Below, in pieces: positions 17,159 through 25,859 of a stretch of DNA of 64,000 nt (the stretch's first letter is position 1; every line of letters begins with the position of its first letter). The notes below the pieces were generated by a model. The model was not told the origin of the DNA. It did not search any database and worked only from the letters and a program-made list of their open reading frames with translations. The position numbers and the translations under genes are program-made. Source of the DNA: Nonomuraea ceibae (GTDB taxonomy: Bacteria > Actinomycetota > Actinomycetes > Streptosporangiales > Streptosporangiaceae); contig NZ_JAHKRO010000041.1 of NCBI RefSeq assembly GCF_019396325.1, positions 1 to 64,000 of the forward strand, in the 5' to 3' direction.

Positions 17159-19345
17159 TCACCCATCCACGGCGGCGACGAGCCGGTCGACCACCTCAGG
17201 CGACAGCCCGATGCCGAACGTCCGGAACTTGGCCAGCGGAATCCCCCTGGCCAGCCCCATGAGCGCCGGGCTGAACCGGTCGAGCGCGGACCCGCCGAAC
17301 GCCTCCTTCAGCACCCGGCTCCCCACGGGATGGTCCAGCCACTCGCCGAGCGTCGACATCGCGGTCAGCGGCGGCGCCCAGCCGTCGCCCGGCGTGCTCA
17401 GCTCCAGCCGCTGCCGGATGTCGCGCGAGGAGGCGCCCACCTCGACGGTGAACGCGCCCGGGTCGATCCGCCAGCCGCCCCGCGACGCCGACCACCACGC
17501 CAGGTCGCGGCCGGTCAGCGTGAACGAGACCCGCTCGCTCGCGCCCGGCTCCAGGCCGATCTTGGCGAAGCCGCGCAGCTCGTGCCGGGGCCGGGTGGGG
17601 CGCTCCTCGTCGAAGGCCACGTAAAGCTGGACGACCTCGTGCGCGAACCGGCTGCCGGTGTTGGTGACGGTCACCTCGACCTGCCACTCGTTCGCGCCGG
17701 TCTCGCGGGCCTCCAGGCCGGAGTAGGCGAACGTCGTGTAGGACAGGCCGTGGCCGAACGGGTAGGCGACGTCCACGTCCAGCGTGTCGTAGTGGCGGTA
17801 GCCGACGTAGCGGCCCTCGCCGTAGACCACGTGCCCGTCGCCGCCGGGGAAGTGCAGGTGGGAGGGCACGTCGGCGAGCCGGTGCGGGATCGTCTCGGTG
17901 AGGCGGCCGGACGGGCTGTGCGTGCCGAGCAGCAGGTCGGCCAGGGCGGAGCCGCCCGCCTGGCCGAGCAGCCAGCCCTCCAGGATCGCCGACGCCGCGT
18001 CCTGCCAGCCGGACACCGACACGACGCCGCCGTTGGACAGCACGACGACCACGTCCACGCCCGTCCCGGCCACCCGGCGCAGCAGCGTCGTCTGGTCGCC
18101 GGGCAGGTCGATGCCGGTGCGGTCGAAGCCCTCGGACTCGGCCGAGTCCGGCAGCCCGAGGAACAGCACGGCCACGTCGGCCCCGGCCGCCGCCTCCACC
18201 GCCTCCCGCTCCAGCTCGGGGTCGGCCTGCCCGTCGAGCCGGTAGCCGGCCGCGAACACCGCGCCGTCCAGCGCCGCCGCCAGCGACTCCCAGGCCGAGT
18301 CGAGCCGGGTCGGCACCACGTGCGAGCTGCCGTGCCCCTGGTAGCGCGGGGTGCGGGCGAGCTCGCCGAGCACGGCCACCTTGCGGCCGGGGGCGATGGG
18401 CAGCACGTCGCCGTCGTTCTTCAGCAGCACGGCGGACGCGCGGGCCGCCTGCCGGGCGACCTCGTGGTGCGCGTCGGCGTCCCAGCCGGTCGTGGCCGGC
18501 GCGGCGGGCACCCGCGAGGCCAGCCGCAGCAGCCGCCCGACGGCCCGGTCCAGCACCTCCTCGGGCAGCCTGCCGTCGCGGACCGCGTCGGCGATCTCCG
18601 CGTCGGTGCCGGTTGGCGGCATCTCCAGGTCGAGCCCCGCCTCCAGCGCCGCCACCCGGTCGGCCACCGCGCCCCAGTCGGACACGACGAGCCCGTCGAA
18701 CCCCCACTCCTCCCGCAGCACCTCGGTCAGCAGCCACCGGTTCTGGCTCGCGTACACGCCGTTGATCTTGTTGTAGGCGCACATCACCATGTAAGGGGCG
18801 GCCTCGCGGACGATGTGCTCGAAGGCGGGCAGGTAGATCTCGCGCAGCGTCCGCTCGTCCACGTCGGCGCTGATCCGCATCCGGTCGGTCTCCTGGTTGT
18901 TGACCGCGTAGTGCTTGACGCACGCGCCGACGCCCAGCGACTGGATGCCGTCGACCAGGGCCGCGCCCATCACCCCGGCCAGGCGCGGGTCCTCGGAGAA
19001 ATACTCGAAGTTGCGCCCGCACAGCGGCGAGCGCTTGATGTTCACGCCAGGCCCCAGCACGACGTCCACGCCCTGCGCGCGGGCCTCGCGGGCGATCGTC
19101 GCGCCGACCAGCCGCGCCAGCTCCGGGTCCCAGGACGAGCCGAGCCCCACCGCGGGCGGGAAGCAGGTGGCGGGCACGCTCCTGGTCAGGCCGAGCGCGT
19201 CGCCGGAGCTCTCGTCCTGCCGCCGCAGGCCGTGCGGCCCGTCCGACAGGGTCAGGGCGCGTACGACGTCGCGGACGGCGGTGGTGTGCCAGGTGTCGCT
19301 CCCGGAGGTGAGCGAGGCCTTCTCGGCGAGTGTCAGATCCTTCAA
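17159..19345 (-). CDS. Glycoside hydrolase family 3 beta-glycosidase
   Basis: A 728-residue GH3 enzyme. The catalytic Asp lies in VVSDWGAV (residue 223), with KHYAVNNQETDR upstream and the second alpha/beta domain after residue 290. A fibronectin-III-like domain is at the C-terminus (YPFGHGLSYTTF to LELSTPGDGW). The start is taken as TTG at 19345, overlapping the TetR stop (TTGA); no ATG or GTG gives a better N-terminus. No signal peptide, so it acts inside the cell, probably on imported beta-linked oligosaccharides. Likely controlled by the coupled TetR regulator. Confidence 0.88.
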   Translation of the reverse strand: MKDLTLAEKASLTSGSDTWHTTAVRDVVRALTLSDGPHGLRRQDESSGDALGLTRSVPATCFPPAVGLGSSWDPELARLVGATIAREARAQGVDVVLGPGVNIKRSPLCGRNFEYFSEDPRLAGVMGAALVDGIQSLGVGACVKHYAVNNQETDRMRISADVDERTLREIYLPAFEHIVREAAPYMVMCAYNKINGVYASQNRWLLTEVLREEWGFDGLVVSDWGAVADRVAALEAGLDLEMPPTGTDAEIADAVRDGRLPEEVLDRAVGRLLRLASRVPAAPATTGWDADAHHEVARQAARASAVLLKNDGDVLPIAPGRKVAVLGELARTPRYQGHGSSHVVPTRLDSAWESLAAALDGAVFAAGYRLDGQADPELEREAVEAAAGADVAVLFLGLPDSAESEGFDRTGIDLPGDQTTLLRRVAGTGVDVVVVLSNGGVVSVSGWQDAASAILEGWLLGQAGGSALADLLLGTHSPSGRLTETIPHRLADVPSHLHFPGGDGHVVYGEGRYVGYRHYDTLDVDVAYPFGHGLSYTTFAYSGLEARETGANEWQVEVTVTNTGSRFAHEVVQLYVAFDEERPTRPRHELRGFAKIGLEPGASERVSFTLTGRDLAWWSASRGGWRIDPGAFTVEVGASSRDIRQRLELSTPGDGWAPPLTAMSTLGEWLDHPVGSRVLKEAFGGSALDRFSPALMGLARGIPLAKFRTFGIGLSPEVVDRLVAAVDG

Positions 19346-19947
19346 CTGATGTCCAATCCCAGCTCGGTGAGGAAGGCGGCGACCGAGGCGCGCATGTCGA
19401 CCCGGTCGGGGTCGAGCAGCCACTGCGTCTGCAGGCCGTCGACCACGGCGAGGAGTTGCCCGGCGACGACGTCCGGGTCGTGGGGCAGCGGCGGCGTGGC
19501 CTGCGCGAACAGCTCGGCGAGCACCCAGGCGGCGCCCTTGCGCAGCCGGCGGTAGCGCTCGACGAAGTAGGCGTGGGCCGGATGCCCGGGGTCGGTGGCC
19601 TCGGCCGACAGCTTCACGAACAGCCCGACGAGTCCCGGCGTCCGCATGCTGGCCGCGAGCTGGTCGACGTGCCGCCTGATGATCTCCACCGGGTCCAGGC
19701 CGGGGCCGGTGGCCGCCACGAGCTCGGCGGTGAGCACCTCGCGGCGCTTGAGCACCTCGATGAGCAGCGCGTCCTTGCCCGGGAAGTGGTGCAGCAGCCC
19801 GGCGTGCGTGAGCCCGGCGTGCGCGGCGATGTCGCGCAGGGACACGGCGTGGAAGCCGGAGCGGGAGAACAGCTCCATGGCGGAGTCCAGGATGCGCGCC
19901 TGGGTGCGCTCGCCCTTGGTCACCCGGCGTGTGGTGGGTTCGGTCAC
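19342..19947 (-). CDS. TetR-family regulator of the GH3 gene
   Basis: A 201-residue regulator. GTG at 19947, preceded by AGAAAGG, gives an N-terminus just ahead of the helix-turn-helix (VSLRDIAAHAGLTHAGLLHHF). The ligand domain begins near residue 75. It is coupled to the GH3 gene by a 4-base overlap. A perfect 12-bp palindrome 52 bases upstream is a plausible autoregulatory operator that would control both genes. Ligand unknown, possibly a sugar-derived compound. Confidence 0.88.
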   Translation of the reverse strand: MTEPTTRRVTKGERTQARILDSAMELFSRSGFHAVSLRDIAAHAGLTHAGLLHHFPGKDALLIEVLKRREVLTAELVAATGPGLDPVEIIRRHVDQLAASMRTPGLVGLFVKLSAEATDPGHPAHAYFVERYRRLRKGAAWVLAELFAQATPPLPHDPDVVAGQLLAVVDGLQTQWLLDPDRVDMRASVAAFLTELGLDIS

Positions 19948-19998
19948 CGACCGGCCTTTCTGCTGTCCAGGGCACCCGGGTGCCCGGAAATCCGAACT

Positions 19999-20010
19999 TA
20001 CCACGTGGTA
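19999..20010. promoter_or_regulatory. Palindromic operator TACCACGTGGTA
   Basis: A perfect 12-bp palindrome upstream of the TetR-GH3 operon, within the larger TTACCACGTGGTAGGAA context. Size and position fit a TetR operator for the adjacent gene; this is inferred, not shown. Confidence 0.55.
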
Positions 20011-20089
20011 GGAAACAAATCGGATGCCCGTCCCGTACCGATCTCTGTAGGGTCGGCGACGACCGCCGAGACCAGTGAGGGGGACCGCC

Positions 20090-20209
20090 ATGCGCCGCAG
20101 CGCCGTTCCCCTGTCGCGGCATCTGTCACGGTACGAGGTGATCCTGGTGTCCCCGTCCGCCCGGCGCCCGCTGCGCGGCCGGCGCCGGACGTCCCCGGCG
20201 GCCCCATGA
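20090..20209 (+). CDS. 39-residue leader ORF upstream of EF-G-like gene
   Basis: ATG at 20090 has GAGGGGG six bases upstream, one of the best Shine-Dalgarno sites nearby. The frame encodes 39 residues rich in Arg (10 of 39), ending [15 protein letters not shown], and stops 64 bases before the EF-G-like start. No conserved domain. A hairpin lies inside its last third. The layout resembles translated leader peptides that control ribosomal-protection genes such as tetM by attenuation. It could instead be a chance ORF in a GC-rich leader. Confidence 0.5.
   Translation: MRRSAVPLSRHLSRYEVILVSPSARRPLRGRRRTSPAAP
20161..20188 (+). promoter_or_regulatory. Hairpin within the leader ORF
   Basis: Arms CCGGCGCC and GGCGCCGG pair perfectly over 8 bp around a 12-base loop, within the 3' third of the leader ORF. 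A ribosome translating the leader would melt this stem, so it could serve as an attenuator or a start-masking structure for the gene at 20274. Confidence 0.4.
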
Positions 20210-20273
20210 CACGAGGGGCCACCGGGCGAATCGCGCTGTCCTGTCCAGAGAGATCCCGAAAGGGCCACGGACC

Positions 20274-22265
20274 GTGCGTGACACCAACCAGCTCGGCCTC
20301 GTCCGCAACCTGGGCATCCTCGCCCACGTCGACGCCGGCAAGACCACCATCACCGAACGCGTCCTGTACGTCACCGGCGCCACCCACAGGCGCGGCGAGG
20401 TGCACGACGGCACCACCGTCACCGACTACGACGCCCAGGAACGCGAACGCGGCATCACCATCTTCGCCGCCGCCGTGACCTGCGCCTGGGACGGCCACCG
20501 CGTCAACCTCATCGACACCCCCGGCCACGTCGACTTCGCCGACGAGGTCGAGCGCTCGCTGCGGGTGCTCGACGGCGCGATCGCCGTGTTCGACGGCGTC
20601 GCGGGCGTCGAACCGCAGAGCGAGGCCGTCTGGCGGCGCGCCGACCACCACGGCGTGCCGCGCATCGCCTTCGTCAACAAGCTCGACCGGGCCGGCGCCG
20701 ACCTCGACGCCGCCGTCGCCTCGATCCGCGACCGCCTGCGCGTCACGCCGCTGGCCGTCCAGCTGCCCATCGGGCGAGAGGACGGCTTCACCGGCGTCGT
20801 GGACCTGCTGCGCATGCGGGCGCTGGTCTGGGACGGCGCGTACGAGGAGCGTCCCGTCCCCGCGGAGCTGCTGGAGGAGGCGCGGCGGCGGCGCGGGCTG
20901 CTGGAGGAGGCCGTGGCCGAGCTGCACCCGGCCGTGCTGGAGGAGTTCTGCGCGGGGACGCCGGTCGGCGAGGCGACGCTGCGGGCGGCGCTGCGCGACC
21001 TGACGCTGGAGCGCCGGGCCGTCGTCGTGCTGTGCGGCTCCGCCTACCGGGACCGGGGGATCGAGCCGCTGCTCGACGCCGTCGTGGCCTACCTGCCGTC
21101 GCCGCTGGACGTTCCGGCCGTGCCCGGCCGGGCCGCCGGCCCGGCGCAGCCGCTGGCCGCGCTGGTGTTCAAGGTCCACTCGACCGGCGGCGGACGGCTG
21201 ACTTACCTGCGCCTGTACGCCGGGACGCTGCGGAAGGGGGACGCCGTGCTGGACGCGGGCGCCGGGCGCACCGAGCGCGCCGGGCGGGTCCTGCGTGTGC
21301 GGGCCGACCGGCACACCGAGGTCGACCGGGCCGTGGCCGGCGACATCGTGGCCGTCACCGGGCTGAAGGCGGCCCGGCCCGGCGCCACGCTGTGCGCGCC
21401 GGACGCGCCGCTCGTCCTCGAACCGCCCGCCGCCGCCGAGCCCGTCGTCTCGATGGCGGTCGAGGCCGGGCGGAGCGTGGACGCGGGCCGGCTGGCCGCC
21501 GCGCTCGCCCGCCTGGCCGAGGAGGACCCGTCGCTGTCGGTGCGGGCCGACCCGGAGACGGGCCAGACCGTGCTGTCCGGCATGGGGGAGCTGCACCTGG
21601 AGGTGGCCGTGGAGAAGATCCGCCGCGAGCGGGGGCTGGACGTCGCCGCCGGGCGGCCGCGCGTCGCCCACCGCGAGACGGTGGCGCGCGGCGTGACCGG
21701 CGTGCTGTACCGGCACGTCAAGCAGGACGGCGGCGCCGGGCAGTTCGCGCACGTCCAGCTCGACGTGGAGCCGCTCGACGCGGCGGCCGGCTTCGCGTTC
21801 CGCTCCGCCGTCACCGGCGGGCGGGTGCCGCGCGAGTACGTCCGCGCGGTCGAGGCCGGATGCCGCGACGCCCTCGCCGCCGGGCCGCTCGGCGGGCACC
21901 CGGTCACCGGCCTGCGGGTCACGCTCACCGACGGGGCGACGCACGTGAAGGACTCCTCCGAGGCGGCCTTCCGCACTGCCGGGGCGCTGGCGCTCAGGCA
22001 GGCGCTGCGCGCCTGCGCGATGGTGCTGCTGGAGCCGGTGGCCGAGGTCACGGTCACCGTCCCGGACGACGCGGTCGGCGGTGTGCTCGGCGACCTGGCC
22101 GCCCGGCGCGGCCGCGTCACCGGCTCGGCCGCGCGGGGCGGCACGGCGGTCGTCACCGCCACGGTGCCGCTGGCCGAGCTGTTCGGGTACGCCACCCGGC
22201 TGCGCAGCCGCACCCAGGGCCGGGGCGCCTTCACCAGCCGCCCGGCCGGGTACGCCCCGGTCTGA
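20274..22265 (+). CDS. EF-G-like translational GTPase (EF-G paralogue or ribosomal protection protein)
   Basis: A 663-residue GTPase of the EF-G/Tet(M) group, shorter than housekeeping EF-G (about 700). G1 is AHVDAGKT, G2 lies in [10 protein letters not shown]3 is DTPGH, and G4 is NKLD followed by RAGADL. EF-G domains II-V follow, including [14 protein letters not shown] and the C-terminal [12 protein letters not shown] block. No str-operon genes flank it, so it is an accessory copy. It could act in translocation under stress, in ribosome rescue, or in removing a ribosome-binding drug. GTG at 20274 has AAAGG upstream. A leader ORF with a hairpin precedes it and a strong terminator follows. 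Confidence 0.88.
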   Translation: MRDTNQLGLVRNLGILAHVDAGKTTITERVLYVTGATHRRGEVHDGTTVTDYDAQERERGITIFAAAVTCAWDGHRVNLIDTPGHVDFADEVERSLRVLDGAIAVFDGVAGVEPQSEAVWRRADHHGVPRIAFVNKLDRAGADLDAAVASIRDRLRVTPLAVQLPIGREDGFTGVVDLLRMRALVWDGAYEERPVPAELLEEARRRRGLLEEAVAELHPAVLEEFCAGTPVGEATLRAALRDLTLERRAVVVLCGSAYRDRGIEPLLDAVVAYLPSPLDVPAVPGRAAGPAQPLAALVFKVHSTGGGRLTYLRLYAGTLRKGDAVLDAGAGRTERAGRVLRVRADRHTEVDRAVAGDIVAVTGLKAARPGATLCAPDAPLVLEPPAAAEPVVSMAVEAGRSVDAGRLAAALARLAEEDPSLSVRADPETGQTVLSGMGELHLEVAVEKIRRERGLDVAAGRPRVAHRETVARGVTGVLYRHVKQDGGAGQFAHVQLDVEPLDAAAGFAFRSAVTGGRVPREYVRAVEAGCRDALAAGPLGGHPVTGLRVTLTDGATHVKDSSEAAFRTAGALALRQALRACAMVLLEPVAEVTVTVPDDAVGGVLGDLAARRGRVTGSAARGGTAVVTATVPLAELFGYATRLRSRTQGRGAFTSRPAGYAPV

Positions 22266-22285
22266 CGCCGGGTATGCCCCGCTCT

Positions 22286-22315
22286 GCCGGCCGGACAGAG
22301 GGCCGTCCGGCCGGC
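22286..22315 (+). terminator. Rho-independent-type terminator of EF-G-like gene
   Basis: Arms GCCGGCCGGAC and GTCCGGCCGGC pair perfectly over 11 bp around an 8-base loop, 20 bases after the stop codon. No U-tract follows, as is common in actinobacteria. Confidence 0.75.
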
Positions 22316-22334
22316 GACCCCCCTGCACAGTTAC

Positions 22335-22347
22335 ATCGAATATTGAT
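22335..22347. promoter_or_regulatory. Near-palindrome in the MarR promoter
   Basis: ATCGAATATTGAT is an AT-rich near-palindrome (one mismatched pair) directly upstream of the MarR start. It overlaps a TATAAAT-like -10 element at about 22346-22352. It is a candidate autoregulatory operator. Confidence 0.45.
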
Positions 22348-22358
22348 ATAAATGCCGG

Positions 22359-22820
22359 GTGGCACCCTCACCGGAGGCCCTCGATCTCGGCGCGCTCGTC
22401 ACCGCGATCGAGGACTTCAACACCCACTTCATCCGCCTGCCGTCGGTCCGCAGGCTCAGCTTCTCGACCCTGTCCGTGCTGCACACGCTCGCGCGCCGGG
22501 GCCCGATGCGGCTCACCGACCTGACGGCGACCGAGCAGCTCAAACAGCCCGCGCTCACGAGCCTGGTGGCCAAGCTCGAACGCGACGGGCTGGTGTCACG
22601 CCGCCCCGACCCGCGCGACGGGCGCGCCGTCCTGCTGACCCTCACCGAGGAGGGCGCGCAGATCGTCCGCTCCCGGCACGCCGAACGGGTGACGCGCGTC
22701 GCCCGCCTCGTCGAGCACCTGGACGACGACGAGCGCGCGGCGCTCGCCGGTTACGCGGCCGTCCTGACCCGGCTGACCGAGATCGCCGCCCGCCTCGATG
22801 ACCAGAAGCTCGATGACTAG
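22359..22820 (+). CDS. MarR-family transcriptional regulator
   Basis: A 153-residue winged-helix regulator. The DNA-binding region is MRLTDLTATEQLKQPALTSL followed by the wing VSRRPDPRDGRAVLLTLTEEG. GTG at 22359 has no clear Shine-Dalgarno site and an AT-rich -10-like element just upstream, so the mRNA may be near-leaderless. Its 3' end lies in a 15-base tandem repeat that leads into the epoxide hydrolase gene. MarR proteins often respond to phenolic or oxidative compounds; here it may control the hydrolase and the nitroreductase. Confidence 0.88.
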   Translation: MAPSPEALDLGALVTAIEDFNTHFIRLPSVRRLSFSTLSVLHTLARRGPMRLTDLTATEQLKQPALTSLVAKLERDGLVSRRPDPRDGRAVLLTLTEEGAQIVRSRHAERVTRVARLVEHLDDDERAALAGYAAVLTRLTEIAARLDDQKLDD

Positions 22821-22838
22821 ACGCTCGATGACCAGGAG
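22794..22838 (+). repeat. Three 15-base tandem repeats across a gene junction
   Basis: CTCGATGACCAGAAG, CTCGATGACTAGACG and CTCGATGACCAGGAG are adjacent. They carry the MarR stop (TAG at 22818) and three in-frame ATGs (22798, 22813, 22828) for the following hydrolase. The first and third copies end in Shine-Dalgarno-like AGAAG or AGGAG. Confidence 0.85.
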
Positions 22839-22848
22839 AACGCCTCCC

Positions 22849-24078
22849 TTGACGAACCGCCCCTTCCCCCTCCGCCCCGAGCCGCTGCACGTGCCCGACG
22901 AGGTGCTCGACGACCTGCGCCGCAGGCTCGCCATGACCAGGTTGCCGCTGGACGCGGGCAACGACGACGGCTTCTACGGCGTGCGCGGCGACCACCTGCG
23001 CGAGCTGGTCGCCTACTGGGCGGACGGCTACGACTGGCGGGCGGCCGAGCGGGAGATCAACGCCTACGAGCACTACCGGGTGGACGTCGGCGACGTGCCC
23101 GTGCACTTCATGCGCAGGCCCGGCGTCGGCCCCGACCCGGTGCCGCTCATCCTCAGCCACGGCTGGCCCTGGACGTTCTGGCACTGGTCGAAGGTCGTCG
23201 ACGAGCTCGCCGACCCCGCCTCCCACGGCGGCGACCCGGCGGAGGCGTTCGACGTGATCGTGCCCTCGCTGCCCGGGTTCGGCTTCTCGACCCCGCTGAC
23301 GCACCGGCCGGACATGAACTTCTGGAAGATTGCCGACGTGTGGCACGAGCTGATGACCGGCGTCCTGGGGCACGACAGGTACGCCGCCGCCGGGTGCGAC
23401 GTCGGCGCGCTGGTCACCGGGCAGCTCGGCCACAAGTACGCCGCCGAGCTGTACGGCATCCACATCGGCTCGGCCCAGAAGCTCACGATGTTCAACGGCG
23501 ACCGAGCCTGGGACCTGAGCGGCGGCCTGCCCATCCCGGAGGGCCTGCCCGCCGAGGCGCACGACCGGTTCGTGGCCCTGGACCGGCGGTTCGCGGCGCA
23601 TCTGGCGGCGCACGTGCTGGCCCCGTCCACGCTCGCGCACGGGCTGACCGACTCCCCGGCCGGCATGCTCGCCTGGATGCTCGAACGCTGGACGAAGTGG
23701 TCCGACAACGGCGGCGACGTGGAGAACGTGTTCTCCAAGGACGACCTGCTCACCCATGCGACGATCTTCTGGGCGGGCGACGCGGTCGCCAGCTCGATCC
23801 GCACGTACGCCAACAACAACCGCTACCCGTGGACCCCGTCGCACGACCGGTGGCCCGTTGTCGAGGCGCCCACGGGCATCACGTTCGTCAGCTACGAGAA
23901 CCCGCCGGGCGTGACGACGGCAGAGCAGCGGATCCGGAGCTTCCTCGACGGCGACCGGGCCGCCTGGTACAACCACGCCGGCATCACCTGCCACGAGCGC
24001 GGCGGGCACTTCATCCCGTGGGAGCTCCCCCGGGAGTGGGTGGCGGACCTGCGCCGCACCTTCCGGGGCCGCCGCTGA
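22849..24078 (+). CDS. Epoxide hydrolase (alpha/beta hydrolase with EHN domain)
   Basis: Hydrolyses epoxides to diols through an Asp ester intermediate. About 409 residues: N-terminal epoxide-hydrolase domain (FPLRPEPLHVPDEVLDDLRR), oxyanion motif HGWPWTFWHW, nucleophile Asp in AAGCDVGALV, and catalytic His in ERGGHFIPWE. The start is uncertain. TTG at 22849 has GGAG ten bases upstream; in-frame ATGs at 22798, 22813 and 22828 sit in the tandem repeat and would add 7 to 17 residues of MTRRS type. Lies downstream of the MarR gene and is probably co-transcribed with it. Confidence 0.87.
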   Translation: MTNRPFPLRPEPLHVPDEVLDDLRRRLAMTRLPLDAGNDDGFYGVRGDHLRELVAYWADGYDWRAAEREINAYEHYRVDVGDVPVHFMRRPGVGPDPVPLILSHGWPWTFWHWSKVVDELADPASHGGDPAEAFDVIVPSLPGFGFSTPLTHRPDMNFWKIADVWHELMTGVLGHDRYAAAGCDVGALVTGQLGHKYAAELYGIHIGSAQKLTMFNGDRAWDLSGGLPIPEGLPAEAHDRFVALDRRFAAHLAAHVLAPSTLAHGLTDSPAGMLAWMLERWTKWSDNGGDVENVFSKDDLLTHATIFWAGDAVASSIRTYANNNRYPWTPSHDRWPVVEAPTGITFVSYENPPGVTTAEQRIRSFLDGDRAAWYNHAGITCHERGGHFIPWELPREWVADLRRTFRGRR

Positions 24079-24120
24079 GCGGATCTTTCGCCGGTGACGT
24101 CCCTGGGGATGAATGCCGTC

Positions 24121-24777
24121 ATGACCACACAAAGGCTAGGAATCGACGAGGTCCTCACCACCACCAGAAGCGTAAGGAAGCGCCTGGACCTGGACCGGCC
24201 GGTGCCGATGGAGCTGGTGCGGGAGTGCCTGGAGATCGCGCTGCAGGCGCCGACCGGCGGGAACCGGCAGGGGTGGGAGTGGGTGGTGGTGACCGACCCC
24301 GCCACCAGGGCCAGGATCGGCGACTACTACGGCCGGTCCGTCCGGGCCTACCACGCGTCGGGCTCGTCGGCCGGGAACCTGTTCCAGGACGACCCGGCGC
24401 GGGCCGAGGTGCAGCGGCGGGTGTCGTCGAGCTCGGCGTACCTGGGTGAGCACATGGGCGAGGTGCCGGTGCTGGTGCTGCCGTGCATCCGGGTGCCCGA
24501 CGGGAAGCTGCCGGAGGGCAGCCAGGCCGGGCTGTGGGGCTCGCTGCTGCCGGCCGCGTGGAGCTACATGCTCGCCGCCCGCGCCCGCGGGCTCGGCACC
24601 GCGTGGACGACCCTGCACCTGGCGTACGAGCGCGAGGTCGCCGAGCTGCTGGGCCTCCCCGGCGACGTCCGGCAGGGGGCGCTCATCCCCACCGCCTACT
24701 ACACCGGCGACACCTTCAAGCCCGCCCGCCGCCGGCCTCTGGACGAGGTCCTGCACCTGAACCACTGGAGCGGCTGA
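24121..24777 (+). CDS. Nitroreductase-family flavoprotein
   Basis: A 218-residue FMN-dependent oxidoreductase. Typical features are TTRSVRKRLDLDRPVP at the N-terminus, APTGGNRQGWEWVVVTD (FMN phosphate region), AAWSYMLAARARGLGTAW and GALIPTAYYTGD near the end. It would use NAD(P)H to reduce nitro groups, quinones or enones. ATG at 24121 is chosen; in-frame GTG 24094 and ATG 24109 are alternatives. It follows the epoxide hydrolase by 42 bases, so both may form a detoxification unit under the MarR regulator. Confidence 0.88.
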   Translation: MTTQRLGIDEVLTTTRSVRKRLDLDRPVPMELVRECLEIALQAPTGGNRQGWEWVVVTDPATRARIGDYYGRSVRAYHASGSSAGNLFQDDPARAEVQRRVSSSSAYLGEHMGEVPVLVLPCIRVPDGKLPEGSQAGLWGSLLPAAWSYMLAARARGLGTAWTTLHLAYEREVAELLGLPGDVRQGALIPTAYYTGDTFKPARRRPLDEVLHLNHWSG

Positions 24778-24784
24778 CCCTCCG

Positions 24785-24826
24785 GGCCCCGCCCATGCGC
24801 CCCCGCGCCCGCGGCCGGGCGGGGCC
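24785..24826 (+). terminator. Probable terminator after nitroreductase
   Basis: GGCCCCGCCC and GGGCGGGGCC pair perfectly over 10 bp with a 22-base GC-rich loop, 8 bases after the stop codon. Confidence 0.6.
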
Positions 24827-24865
24827 ACCCCCTTGACCGGATGCCCGTTCTCATAAATGATTATT

Positions 24866-24882
24866 CCTACTTAATAAGTAGG
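24866..24882. promoter_or_regulatory. 17-bp palindromic operator upstream of TauE gene
   Basis: CCTACTTA and TAAGTAGG are perfect 8-bp arms around one A. It lies in an AT-rich stretch 22 bases upstream of the GTG start, where it would overlap the core promoter. No regulator gene is adjacent, so it probably binds a regulator encoded elsewhere, perhaps a sulfur or redox regulator given the transporter type. Confidence 0.65.
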
Positions 24883-24903
24883 GTACATCGGAAAGGTGGG
24901 AAC

Positions 24904-25827
24904 GTGCGGGCGCTCATCCTGCTCGGGCTCGTCGGATTCGCGGCGCAGCTCGTAGACGGCAGCCTCGGCATGGCGTACGGGGTCACCTCGACCACGTTGC
25001 TCCTGGCCGTAGGCACCAACGCGGCGGCCGCCTCGGCCACGGTGCATCTGGCCGAGATCGGCACCACACTCGCCTCGGGCCTGTCCCACTGGCGCTTCGG
25101 CAACATCGACTGGAAGGTCGTCGCCAGGATCGGCATCCCGGGCGCGCTCGGCGCATTCGCCGGCGCGACGTTCCTGTCCAGCCTCTCGACCGAGGTCGCG
25201 GCCCCGGTCATGTCGCTCATCCTGCTGTCCCTGGGCGTCTACATCCTCATCCGCTTCACCGCGTTCGGGCTGCCGCGCGGCAACCTGGGCAAGCCGCTGC
25301 GCCGGCGGTTCCTGGCGCCGCTGGGCGTCGTGGCCGGGTTCGTCGACGCCACCGGCGGCGGCGGGTGGGGCCCGGTCGGCACGCCGGCCATCCTGGCCAG
25401 CGGGCGGATGGAGCCGCGCAAGGTCATCGGCTCGATCGACGCCAGCGAGTTCCTGGTCGCCATCGCCGCCTCCGTCGGCTTCATCGTCGGCCTCGGCTCG
25501 GAGAACATCGACTTCGCCTGGGTCGGGGTCCTGCTGCTCGGCGGCGTGATCGCCGCCCCGATCGCCGCCTGGCTGGTGCGGCACGTGCCGCCCCGCGTCC
25601 TCGGCTCGGCGGTGGGCGGCGTCATCGTGCTCACCAACGTGCGCAGCCTGCTGCGCAGCGACTGGATCGACGCGCCGGGCGGCGTCCAGTCCGTCGTCTA
25701 CATCGCCATCGCCATCGTCTGGGCCGCCGCCGTCGCCTACTCGGTGCGCGCCTACCGCCGCGACAAGGCTCTCGAAGCCGCCGCCCCCGCTCCCCGCGAG
25801 GACGAGCAGGAGGCCGCCCCCGCCTGA
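24904..25827 (+). CDS. TauE/SafE-family sulfite/anion exporter
   Basis: A 307-residue membrane protein with about 8 segments. The two repeats each start with a characteristic motif: GLVGFAAQLVDGSLGMAYG near residue 8 and LGVVAGFVDATGGGGWGPV near residue 140. The family exports sulfite, sulfoacetate or related anions. GTG at 24904 follows GAAAGGTGGG closely. The C-terminal tail is acidic and Ala/Pro-rich. Single-gene transcription unit under a strong palindrome, closed by a hairpin terminator. Confidence 0.9.
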   Translation: MRALILLGLVGFAAQLVDGSLGMAYGVTSTTLLLAVGTNAAAASATVHLAEIGTTLASGLSHWRFGNIDWKVVARIGIPGALGAFAGATFLSSLSTEVAAPVMSLILLSLGVYILIRFTAFGLPRGNLGKPLRRRFLAPLGVVAGFVDATGGGGWGPVGTPAILASGRMEPRKVIGSIDASEFLVAIAASVGFIVGLGSENIDFAWVGVLLLGGVIAAPIAAWLVRHVPPRVLGSAVGGVIVLTNVRSLLRSDWIDAPGGVQSVVYIAIAIVWAAAVAYSVRAYRRDKALEAAAPAPREDEQEAAPA

Positions 25828-25834
25828 CACCGGC

Positions 25835-25859
25835 GCCCCCGGGTCTACCCGCCGGGGGC
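25835..25859. terminator. Terminator hairpin between TauE and LacI genes
   Basis: GCCCCCGG and CCGGGGGC pair over 8 bp with a 9-base loop. It follows the TauE stop by 8 bases and also spans the LacI stop, so it may serve the convergent operons on both strands. Confidence 0.6.

Noticed and set aside
20274-22265. Calling the EF-G-like gene tetM or otrA
   Set aside because: Overall length is similar, but the GTPase motifs (NKLD then [15 protein letters not shown]) are at least as close to EF-G paralogues as to Tet proteins, so no resistance symbol is justified.
22794-22838. Tandem repeats as a CRISPR array
   Set aside because: The units abut directly with no spacers, are only 15 bases long, and no cas genes are present.
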